Source: Clostridiales bacterium (GTDB lineage Bacteria; Bacillota; Clostridia; Oscillospirales; CAG-382). Taken from it: DNA of 14,870 nucleotides. Location: assembly GCA_003452915.1 (NCBI GenBank), contig DMMZ01000015.1:15025-29894 (forward strand). Direction: 5' to 3'. The notes under the pieces are model-generated. The model ran no database searches and was not told where the DNA came from. It saw only the letters and a program-made list of their open reading frames with translations. How positions within the stretch are numbered: the stretch's first letter is position 1; every line of letters begins with the position of its first letter. The position numbers and the translations under genes are program-made. This document shows positions 7,713 to 13,974 of the stretch, piece by piece.

Positions 7713-8384
7713 TCATACCGAAAGAGAATTTGGCTGTACCTGTACCTGTTCCTTCTGGGCACTTTGATTTCTTTTCAAAATAATAATTCCTTGTGTACCA
7801 TTTTCTCTATTAGTAAAATATGGTCCACACAAGGTATCGTCTTTATATACAAGCTTATTATAACCTATGTATTCTTTTGCCTTAAGCTTAAACTCTTTAG
7901 TATTATTATGATATGCGAATTGAATAACGACTCCTTCATTTTCATTAATATGGATACTGGCCATTTTACTATATGAATTTGAATTTTCAAATATAGATTT
8001 AAAGCTAATTTTATCACAAGTTTGTTTTATTTCCATTTTCATATTTATTGTTGTGTTTTTATAAGTTGAATTTAAACATCCTTCCCAAGTACCGTTTAAA
8101 TTAGGTATTTTATGTAATTTTTGGAATATTTTAATTTTCCAAAACCAATGTGAATATAAAAAATATATGATTCCAAAAATACCGAATACTGAGATTTGAT
8201 TTATTGATATACCTAATAAATTGAATTCCGAGAAGGTTCCAGATAAGAAATCAAAGTATTGTTTTATAAAATTGTATAATTTATTAAACAAACAATTAAC
8301 TGGAGTATTTAATAACAAGCTTAAAACAAATATATAAATAACAGTTTTTTTATTACAATCTGTATCTAAAGAATAATAGTGCAT
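7713..8384 (-). CDS. cap15: Cap15-like CBASS effector (2TM plus beta-barrel)
   Basis: This 223-residue membrane effector is the last gene of the CBASS operon. Two helices (about 13-33 and 61-82) are followed by a beta-rich domain (95-205). It opens with PNLNGTWEG and closes with LCGPYFTNRENGTQGIIILKR, the pattern of the SMODS-associated 2TM-beta (Cap15) family. Characterised Cap15 proteins bind the cyclic dinucleotide made by their CD-NTase in the small beta-barrel, then oligomerise and break the inner membrane, killing the infected cell. The ATG at 8384 lies six bases after AAGGGG and three bases beyond the cap3 stop. I assign it from fold pattern and position, not from a search. Confidence 0.85.
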   Translation of the reverse strand: MHYYSLDTDCNKKTVIYIFVLSLLLNTPVNCLFNKLYNFIKQYFDFLSGTFSEFNLLGISINQISVFGIFGIIYFLYSHWFWKIKIFQKLHKIPNLNGTWEGCLNSTYKNTTINMKMEIKQTCDKISFKSIFENSNSYSKMASIHINENEGVVIQFAYHNNTKEFKLKAKEYIGYNKLVYKDDTLCGPYFTNRENGTQGIIILKRNQSAQKEQVQVQPNSLSV

Positions 8385-8387
8385 ATA

Positions 8388-8870
8388 TTACCCCTTAATT
8401 ATTTTTGATTCAAATATTTTATCATTGTAGGAAGAATTAGCTAATCCTACATATAAGTCTTTTTTACTACCTAGAATCAACATAAAAACATGTTCAAAGA
8501 CATTACTTTTATCATGAATTATTTGAGAAATCAATTTATGATCAGTAATTGATGGAATAGGTAGTTCAACTCCATGAGTATGCCACTCTCCTAAGTAATT
8601 TATAATACCATTTGATTCGATCCATTTAGTATTAATAATTTTTTGTGCATTAATTTTATTTCTTAAAAAAAAACATCGACCTTGTTTATCTTTAGGGCAA
8701 GGAACACTAACATCATTTATTGAATATTTATTTATATTGGCATATTTTTTACCTAATAAAATTCCTCCAGATTCATTTCTGTATTTTGTTTGAGTATAAT
8801 AAAATATTTTATTTAAAACAAAATCATCAATTTCGAGTTCAGTAAAATCAGAAAAAATTATATTTTTCAT
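8388..8870 (-). CDS. cap3: Cap3, JAB/JAMM deconjugating protease of type II CBASS
   Basis: This 160-residue metalloprotease has the MPN/JAMM motif complete: E33 (NESGG), H97 and H99 (EWHTHG), S107 and D110 (PSITD), which bind and activate zinc. In type II CBASS, Cap3 removes the conjugates that Cap2 makes on the CD-NTase and so restrains signalling. The start chosen is ATG at 8870, which shares one base with the cap2 stop (TAATG) and has AAAGG inside cap2 as its ribosome site; this indicates translational coupling. The frame is open upstream to 8921, but those 17 extra codons lie over cap2 and lack support. Confidence 0.93.
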   Translation of the reverse strand: MKNIIFSDFTELEIDDFVLNKIFYYTQTKYRNESGGILLGKKYANINKYSINDVSVPCPKDKQGRCFFLRNKINAQKIINTKWIESNGIINYLGEWHTHGVELPIPSITDHKLISQIIHDKSNVFEHVFMLILGSKKDLYVGLANSSYNDKIFESKIIKG

Positions 8871-10516
8871 TAATCGAACCTTTCGACATATATAGAATGA
8901 TCCGGCATCAATTTCCAACAATCGTTAATATGAGTAACATATTTTTTTAAATGTGATAAGTTGCCAATCCATGTAAAATGAAAATTTCCATTTTTTTTAT
9001 TAATATAATTATTTAAATATTCTTCTAAAAATCTAAATACAAACATTTTTACATCGAGACCAGAATAAGGAATAAAAGTGGATTGACAACCTACTTCACG
9101 TTTATAATATTGATCTGGATTTAATACCACATTATTTTTAAATGAAAAATTCGAATCATATAATTCAGAAAAAACATCCTGAGGTTTATTTATTATAAGT
9201 GCATGTCCTGAAATTGCATATGGTTCCACCCATAATATTACAACAGGTATTTTAATTTTTTCATTAATAATCTTGTCAAAAATATGATGTTCAAGAGGAG
9301 CATTACCAACAGTAACAAATAAAATATCACATTTTTCCAATATTTCTATGTTATTATTTAAAATATTATGGGCATCATCATGATAAGTATTACAAGTAAT
9401 ATTCGGATTATGTTCGCTTAACATTATGTTTACGGCATTATCTTTCATAAATCCTAACAACCTATGCCCACAATAATGACGAGCGATATTTTCTTCAGTC
9501 AATAATTGATTATCAATTAACGTAAACTCATTTATTCCACAATTAGCTAATCCCTCAGCCAAAAAACTTCCCAAAGAACCACAACCAATAATTCCTACTT
9601 TAGATAAATTAATATTAATGCCAATACCTCCACGTAGAAATAAGCGATCATGAGATATATCTTTTATTATAACTTTTAATATACTTTCATTACCCGCAGG
9701 ACCTTTAAGTGCAACGCCTACAGGTGTTTTACCTTTTCTAAAACCTTTTACTTCCGGTAAACAATTATGAAAAAAACCGCATATAATTAATGCATTATTA
9801 ATATTTTGAGAGAAAAGTATAAGACTACATTTGTCTTTATTATTTTTTATAAATTGACAATATTGTTTATAATAATTACTTTTGAATTTAAAAGTATTGA
9901 GCCATTCTTTTTGAGTAATTGGACAAGGATATTTTAGTTTATCTATAAGTGGTATGTATATACAATTTTTAATTTCAACATTTTCAATATTCTTATAACA
10001 CGTTTTAGCTAATTTAATAACTTTATCAACTGTCTCAGCTATAAAACCATCATTATCAAAAATACCATATTTAAGAATTATGCACTTATCATTAAATTTT
10101 ACAAATGATTTCATTTGTAATTTTATACGGCTATTCCAATATTCAATAAATTCATCGGAATAATCATCATAATTTTCTAAATTTAAACCTTTTTTAATAA
10201 TATTTATCGCAGTTAATATCGTTTCTATTATTAATCCTTCAGGATTCATAAAATTAGGTATAACTTTATTTTTATCAAATATACAAACACTTTTATCTGT
10301 ATATATATGTGGAATACCAATTATTTTTTCATAAGTATCATCAGAAACAAAAATCACGGGGAAATCATAAGGAAAAGTAGAAGGAATCACACAATGCATT
10401 TTTATTATTATTTGATTTATATTAGTAGAAACTATGAATAAGTTATTTGAAAATGTAGTTGTAATATTTAATTCATTAAAGCATTCTATTATTTTATTTA
10501 CCTGAACGTCCGTCAT
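8870..10516 (-). CDS. cap2: Cap2, E1-E2 fusion conjugating enzyme of type II CBASS
   Basis: This 548-residue protein joins a ubiquitin-conjugating (E2-like) domain at the N-terminus (about 1-150; TFPYDFPVIF, likely catalytic C78 in KSVCIF) to a middle linker region and a ThiF/E1-like adenylating domain (about 295-548). The E1 part shows GCGSLG (311-316) for ATP, D335, the NIARH motif (343-347) and likely catalytic C477 in EVGCQSTF. Known Cap2 enzymes activate the CD-NTase C-terminus and conjugate it to cell targets, which raises cyclic-nucleotide output. The ATG at 10516 follows GGGGG by nine bases and overlaps the CD-NTase gene by 23 bases. Length and domain order match the family, and no key residue is missing. 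Confidence 0.95.
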   Translation of the reverse strand: MTDVQVNKIIECFNELNITTTFSNNLFIVSTNINQIIIKMHCVIPSTFPYDFPVIFVSDDTYEKIIGIPHIYTDKSVCIFDKNKVIPNFMNPEGLIIETILTAINIIKKGLNLENYDDYSDEFIEYWNSRIKLQMKSFVKFNDKCIILKYGIFDNDGFIAETVDKVIKLAKTCYKNIENVEIKNCIYIPLIDKLKYPCPITQKEWLNTFKFKSNYYKQYCQFIKNNKDKCSLILFSQNINNALIICGFFHNCLPEVKGFRKGKTPVGVALKGPAGNESILKVIIKDISHDRLFLRGGIGININLSKVGIIGCGSLGSFLAEGLANCGINEFTLIDNQLLTEENIARHYCGHRLLGFMKDNAVNIMLSEHNPNITCNTYHDDAHNILNNNIEILEKCDILFVTVGNAPLEHHIFDKIINEKIKIPVVILWVEPYAISGHALIINKPQDVFSELYDSNFSFKNNVVLNPDQYYKREVGCQSTFIPYSGLDVKMFVFRFLEEYLNNYINKKNGNFHFTWIGNLSHLKKYVTHINDCWKLMPDHSIYVERFD

Positions 10517-11450
10517 TTTTTAATACCCCCGGTGCGTTCGTTATTTCATAAGAAGAATTAGATGTTATACTATCATTGCCCGTAGGAAATCTTTCACCAA
10601 AAATAGATTGAAGATACTCAGATGCTTTTTTCTCATTTGGTTCATTTATTGCTTTTTCTAGCTTATTTAAGGCGTTTTTTAATGAATCATTAATAGATGT
10701 TTTTTTAGTATCACTAAACCCTTCAAATAGATCTTCATTTGGTATAACAGGTTTATAACATGAAAATGATTCTTCAAGTGATGAAATAATACTAGATATA
10801 GTATTTTTAAGTGATTTATCATCTCTATTATCATATTTATCAAAATGGTTAGTAACTAATATTGTTATTTCGATACCTTTTAAGGATACATTTTTATAAT
10901 CCTTCCAAGATTTTAAATATCTTACTATTCGCCTTAGTTGTTCTCCTTTATCTGATACATGATCAACGAACCATTTTTTAAATGCTTTTGGGTCACTTTC
11001 AATCCACCCTTTTGTTTTATGTGCAAGATAAGCAATATCATTTTTAATAATGTATATAGGAAGATCTATATGATAACCACTAGTATATGTTACTCTAATA
11101 CAAGTATCTTTATCTATAGGTAAATCTGATGTCCGATCTTCAACAGATGATTTTATCCAGCCGTGAACTGTTGATGTTGTTGGCCATGATTCTTTATCAA
11201 TATCAGAATAACCTTCTAAATATACACCGTCATCTAAATCATACTCACCACCGGATAATGGATTAACCGTTGTTTTCATAGCAAAAGATCCTTGCCAACA
11301 AAATGTTGGAATATCTTTATTTTTTTCGAAAAACCAATCTCTAATATCTTTTCTAAGCGCATCTCTGCTTGTTTTAAGACTATTTGTCTTCGCATTTGTA
11401 AGTTTAATTTTACCATCAAAATCAGAAAATAATTGATTCATATTGGCCAT
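10494..11450 (-). CDS. CBASS CD-NTase (DncV/cGAS-like cyclic oligonucleotide synthase)
   Basis: This 318-residue enzyme makes a cyclic nucleotide signal from NTPs when phage infection is sensed. The nucleotidyltransferase core shows G54-S55 (WQGSFAMKT), the metal-binding D71 and D73 (EYDLDDGVYL), and the third acid D129 (GYHIDLPIY). The C-terminal half is helical with FGERFP near 284-289. Residues after about 290 form a flexible tail ending in GRSGK. That tail is the expected Cap2 substrate, although the last residue is Lys, not Gly. The ATG at 11450 follows AAGGAG by seven bases, and this gene starts the operon. A clade (CdnA, B, C, D or G) cannot be given without a tree. Confidence 0.95.
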   Translation of the reverse strand: MANMNQLFSDFDGKIKLTNAKTNSLKTSRDALRKDIRDWFFEKNKDIPTFCWQGSFAMKTTVNPLSGGEYDLDDGVYLEGYSDIDKESWPTTSTVHGWIKSSVEDRTSDLPIDKDTCIRVTYTSGYHIDLPIYIIKNDIAYLAHKTKGWIESDPKAFKKWFVDHVSDKGEQLRRIVRYLKSWKDYKNVSLKGIEITILVTNHFDKYDNRDDKSLKNTISSIISSLEESFSCYKPVIPNEDLFEGFSDTKKTSINDSLKNALNKLEKAINEPNEKKASEYLQSIFGERFPTGNDSITSNSSYEITNAPGVLKNDGRSGK

Positions 11451-11549
11451 TTTAAATCTCCTTATAAAAATATTTTAGATAAAAATGCTAGATATCTATG
11501 TTGTACTTTTAACAATGAATAATCTTTTATTTTTTGTAATAATTACCTA

Positions 11550-11578
11550 TTTACAAATTATGGAAATTGGTTTATAAT
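11550..11578 (+). promoter_or_regulatory. Promoter of the SOS-controlled small ORF
   Basis: TTTACA at 11550-11555 and TATAAT at 11573-11578 are 17 bases apart. Only one base of the two hexamers departs from the sigma-A consensus. The expected start, about 11585, falls at the edge of the LexA box. Confidence 0.85.
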
Positions 11579-11585
11579 AGCTACA

Positions 11586-11599
11586 CGAACATTCGTTCG
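11586..11599 (+). promoter_or_regulatory. LexA (SOS) box, Gram-positive type
   Basis: CGAACATTCGTTCG fits the Firmicutes LexA/DinR operator CGAAC-N4-GTTCG without mismatch. It sits eight bases downstream of the TATAAT element, over the likely start of transcription, where bound LexA would block the promoter until DNA damage. I found no second box of this form in the window. Confidence 0.88.
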
Positions 11600-11627
11600 A
11601 GACATTATTATAAAGGAGCGACGACAG

Positions 11628-11777
11628 TTGAGAGAGATTTTAGAGATGTATGAGAAGTTAAGCGAGATGAAGAAGGAACAAGTCAATGAATTTGTTCACG
11701 CTCTTGTTCGTCAGAAAGAAAGCAGGCATACTTCCGAGCCTGTCCAATTACTTAAAGAGAAAACTTTTCAAAAATAA
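11628..11777 (+). CDS. SOS-induced 49-residue protein; candidate antirepressor
   Basis: A TTG start at 11628 lies nine bases after AAAGGAG (11612-11618). The frame ends in TAA at 11775-11777 and a terminator follows. The product, starting MREILEMYEKLSEMKKE, is charged, helical and has no membrane segment. Residues 7-30 align without gaps to residues 89-112 of the element's own XRE repressor, with nine identities (M, EK, L, E, Q, V, L, Q) and several close matches. That part of the repressor is its likely pairing helix. Expression should follow LexA. I do not recognise a family; the antirepressor role is inferred from promoter, position and this resemblance. Confidence 0.75.
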   Translation: MREILEMYEKLSEMKKEQVNEFVHALVRQKESRHTSEPVQLLKEKTFQK

Positions 11778-11793
11778 TAATAAAATCAAGCAT

Positions 11794-11826
11794 AGCTCAT
11801 TGTAATAAAAAGCAATGGGCTTTTTA
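11794..11826 (+). terminator. Intrinsic terminator after the SOS ORF
   Basis: AGCTCATTG at 11794-11802 pairs with CAATGGGCT at 11813-11821 (nine pairs, one G-T) and is followed by TTTTAT. It separates the small ORF from the convergent membrane-protein gene. Confidence 0.85.
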
Positions 11827-11845
11827 TATTTGATGAATAAAATCT

Positions 11846-12430
11846 TTAATTCAAATCATTTATTTCTTTTATTTTATTAATAACCTCATAAATTTTATTA
11901 TAATCATCTTTTGATTTCATTTTTGTCCAATTTGATTTAAGTAAATCGATTTGATGACTTTCTGTATAAGGAGTAATTGTAATTATATTTATATCGAATT
12001 CATTTTTTAAAATCTGTGAAAAATAACCTATAAACATGTCTAAAGATAATAGTAATAATAATATTATTACGGTTATTTTACTTTTACTAAAATTATTAAT
12101 TTTAGTATTAAATCTATCTTTTTTGGCTTCTCCAAAATCTGTATTTTTTACCTGTTTATTTTTAATCTTATATGTAATTGATCCAAAAACATAACCGGAT
12201 AATATACCAAAAAATAAATAAAATAATCCGCCTATAATTAAAGTAATAAAATAAGAATCATTTGCTTTTGCTGCAACTATATATGTATAATTGAATAATG
12301 ATTTGAAAAAACCATTACCCATATGTTTCATAATTTCTATTGCTGGTTCGATAATAATTGTAAATATTAATGTTGATATTATTGATATATAAATTGTTTG
12401 TGCCTTATCTGTTTTTAACCATTTCATCAT
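11846..12430 (-). CDS. Three-helix membrane protein of unknown function
   Basis: I do not recognise this 194-residue protein. Helices are at about 11-34, 60-84 and 118-137. The Lys-rich loop 86-117 should be cytoplasmic, which places the 55-residue C-terminal part (TITPYTESHQIDLLKSNW, then a charged helix) outside the membrane. It begins with two Met codons after AAAGGAT. It lies directly downstream of the repressor gene on the same strand, so it is probably expressed in the lysogen. Small membrane proteins in this position often block superinfection, which is a reasonable guess but nothing more. A CBASS accessory role is less likely because the SOS ORF lies between. Confidence 0.7.
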   Translation of the reverse strand: MMKWLKTDKAQTIYISIISTLIFTIIIEPAIEIMKHMGNGFFKSLFNYTYIVAAKANDSYFITLIIGGLFYLFFGILSGYVFGSITYKIKNKQVKNTDFGEAKKDRFNTKINNFSKSKITVIILLLLLSLDMFIGYFSQILKNEFDINIITITPYTESHQIDLLKSNWTKMKSKDDYNKIYEVINKIKEINDLN

Positions 12431-12512
12431 TATTATCCTTTAATTTTATATTTCATTTGCTTTAAGTTTTAAATGTAAATAATAAGAGTTTAAATAATAA
12501 TTGATTATTGAG

Positions 12513-12869
12513 TTATTGATTTCTTTCGCTTTTCTGCTGTTCAAGTAAAAAACGGGTATACTTACGTACTTGTTCAAGTTCATCCGGAGTAAGTTTTTCT
12601 AGCATAGCAGCAAATTCAGACTTTAGCTCATTACCTTTATCGGTAGTGGGCTTTTCTTTTTGCTCAGTATTACCTAATAAATAATCAACAGAGACATTAA
12701 AGTAATCAGCAATTTTTTTAACATATTTCATATACGAATGACTTTTTCCACTTTTCCAATCACTTAAGATTGTTCTATTAAGTCCCATATCAGACAAAAA
12801 CATTTTCTCAGATATACCTTTATCTTTTATTAGCTTAATTAAATTGTCTAATAGGACCATGTTTTCCAT
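12513..12869 (-). CDS. XRE-family repressor of the element (short, no peptidase domain)
   Basis: This 118-residue DNA-binding protein has an N-terminal HTH_3 domain (about 8-66: FLSDMGLNRTILSDWKSGK, then IADYFNVSVDYLLG). A short linker and a helix at 89-112 (LTPDELEQVRKYTRFLL), likely for dimer contact, follow. It is divergent from the rightward early genes and lies where a cI gene would. There is no S24/LexA-like peptidase part, so RecA-driven self-cleavage cannot release it. The ATG at 12869 follows AAGGATGGAT at a longish spacing; Met4 is a possible second start. It probably binds the two matching sites at 12905 and 12966. Confidence 0.88.
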   Translation of the reverse strand: MENMVLLDNLIKLIKDKGISEKMFLSDMGLNRTILSDWKSGKSHSYMKYVKKIADYFNVSVDYLLGNTEQKEKPTTDKGNELKSEFAAMLEKLTPDELEQVRKYTRFLLEQQKSERNQ

Positions 12870-12904
12870 AAATAATCCATCCTTCAGTTAATATATAAAA
12901 ATAA

Positions 12905-12981
12905 ATCAGAAATTTGCGAATTTATACTTGACAAACAGAAAATTACTGATTATAATAATTTCATAATCAGAATATTGCGAA
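12905..12981. promoter_or_regulatory. Two candidate repressor operators flanking the early promoter
   Basis: ATCAGAA-N4-GCGAA occurs at 12905-12920 and again at 12966-12981. The 16-base copies agree at 14 positions and start 61 bases apart, on one strand. One copy lies just upstream of the -35 element and the other over the start site, so a repressor bound to both could close the promoter, perhaps by a loop. The left copy also lies in front of the repressor gene and could serve autoregulation. Confidence 0.6.
12928..12956 (+). promoter_or_regulatory. Consensus early promoter (rightward)
   Basis: TTGACA at 12928-12933 and TATAAT at 12951-12956 are 17 bases apart, a perfect sigma-A promoter. 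It fires toward the early genes that start at 13211, leaving a leader of about 250 bases. Such a strong promoter would need tight repression in the integrated state. Confidence 0.9.
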
Positions 12982-13210
12982 ATCATAAGTGCTTAAAAAC
13001 GCACCACGAATTTCTACATTAAACAAGTAAAGTAATCGGGTGCGAAAAATTCACCCTGTTAATATCAGAAATTCATATCGGTAAGGGCAGAAAAAACACT
13101 CGGTAATCCGAGAGGGGTTATATATTTTATTTTTATAACGAAATTATAAACTCTTTTTCTCGGATTGTCAATAAAAAAACCCAAAATATTACAAAAAAGG
13201 ACGTGTTAAA

Positions 13211-13459
13211 TTGGAAGAAAACAAATTACTCCACAGAATATTGAATTTGAGAGTTAAAAAGGTTGATGTACTTAAAGAATTAAATGCTCGGGGTATAAGA
13301 TGCTATCCGTCTCAGTTCTCGGATGCTGTCAACGGTAATTACCCTTATCGAACTGAAAAAACCAACGAAATTATTACAAATGTAGATAAGATACTTACCG
13401 ACTGGGAAAACGAAAGAGAGGTTAAATCTAATGCCAATAGAATTACCACAGGAAATTAA
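13211..13459 (+). CDS. Small HTH-like early protein (Cro-like position)
   Basis: It encodes 82 residues from a TTG start at 13211, about ten bases after AAAAAAGG. The middle (VDVLKELNARGI, then YPSQFSDAVNG) reads like an XRE/Cro-type helix-turn-helix of minimal size, and the ends are charged. As the first gene of the rightward operon, opposite the repressor, it holds the place of a Cro or Cox protein that would shut down the repressor gene. No closer family is recognised. The following gene overlaps its last 29 bases. Confidence 0.65.
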   Translation: MEENKLLHRILNLRVKKVDVLKELNARGIRCYPSQFSDAVNGNYPYRTEKTNEIITNVDKILTDWENEREVKSNANRITTGN

Positions 13460-13688
13460 GGACAGGCTCTCAGAATTAAACAACCTTGTTAAGGAACATC
13501 CGCAGTATATACCGGTAACGGTAGCAGCGAAGTTCATCGGAGCAAATAGAGAAGGTCTCCGTGAAATGATTTTTAAAGGACAATGCCCGTTCGGTATAGC
13601 ATGGCAAAAAGATATTAAGGGTAATCGTGTATTTAAGATACCAACTATAAAATTTTATATGTGGTTTACGAATAATGCAGGGGTATAA
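13431..13688 (+). CDS. Excisionase-like small DNA-binding protein
   Basis: The product has 85 residues. The core YIPVTVAAKFIGANREGLREMIFKG resembles the AlpA/MerR-like winged-helix fold of phage and ICE excisionases. It is followed by a basic wing (KDIKGNRVFKIP) and an aromatic end (FYMWF). The ATG at 13431 lies nine bases after GAGG and inside the previous gene, so the two are translationally linked. With the integrase far to the left, a directionality factor in the early operon would fit, but a plain transcription factor is equally possible. Confidence 0.65.
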   Translation: MPIELPQEIKDRLSELNNLVKEHPQYIPVTVAAKFIGANREGLREMIFKGQCPFGIAWQKDIKGNRVFKIPTIKFYMWFTNNAGV

Positions 13689-13694
13689 AGAGAG

Positions 13695-13931
13695 GTGATT
13701 TATATTAAAACATATGGAAATATACTCCGCTTCATGGGAATTACAGTTATGTTCTTCGCTTCATTCCTTCCGACAGGTATGGAAATAACCGCAATAGGTG
13801 GATTGTTGATATTTTTAACCAGTCTATTATGTAATGAATCGGACAAAAGGAAAAACGCCTTCGGTACTCGCAATACCAAAAGCGTGCATGAAAAAGAAAA
13901 TCTACATAAAAACTATATCACCTCAAAGTAG
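13695..13931 (+). CDS. Small membrane protein, early operon; start uncertain
   Basis: This short protein (75-78 residues) has one or two helices at about 12-45 (FMGITVMFFASFL, then ITAIGGLLIFLTSLLC) and a charged, His/Asn-rich tail. GTG at 13695 gives 78 residues but lies inside the only good ribosome site, AGAGGTGAT (13691-13699). That site points instead to ATT at 13704, eight bases past GAGG. The first in-frame ATG is at 13734, which would remove part of the first helix. An imperfect hairpin (13855-13885) lies within the gene. Function unknown; possibly a lysis-control or host-modifying protein. Confidence 0.5.
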   Translation: MIYIKTYGNILRFMGITVMFFASFLPTGMEITAIGGLLIFLTSLLCNESDKRKNAFGTRNTKSVHEKENLHKNYITSK

Positions 13932-13974
13932 ATTTGTCAAGTGCTTAATAGAGTAAAAGATTGAGAGGAATCAA

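Larger units (their letters stand above)
12870..13210. promoter_or_regulatory. 341-base divergent control region and structured leader
   Basis: No gene is seen here. From left to right it holds the repressor's ribosome site and likely promoter, the operator pair, the rightward promoter and a long leader. The leader can fold in competing ways. CTCGG-TAAT-CCGAG at 13099-13112 is a tight hairpin. AATCCGAGA at 13105-13113 can instead pair with TCTCGGATT at 13158-13166, enclosing GTTATA/TATAAC (13117-13122 with 13134-13139). A smaller GGGTG/CACCC hairpin lies near 13040-13060. A poly-A/AAGG ribosome site precedes the first early gene. Confidence 0.65.

Noticed and set aside
8388..8921. Longer Cap3 with 17 extra N-terminal residues
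   Set aside because: The extension lies entirely over cap2, while the ATG at 8870 has the TAATG coupling and a ribosome site.
12513..12869. XRE protein as the CBASS regulator CapH
   Set aside because: No CapP-type metallopeptidase gene accompanies it, and it faces the element's early promoter with matching operators.
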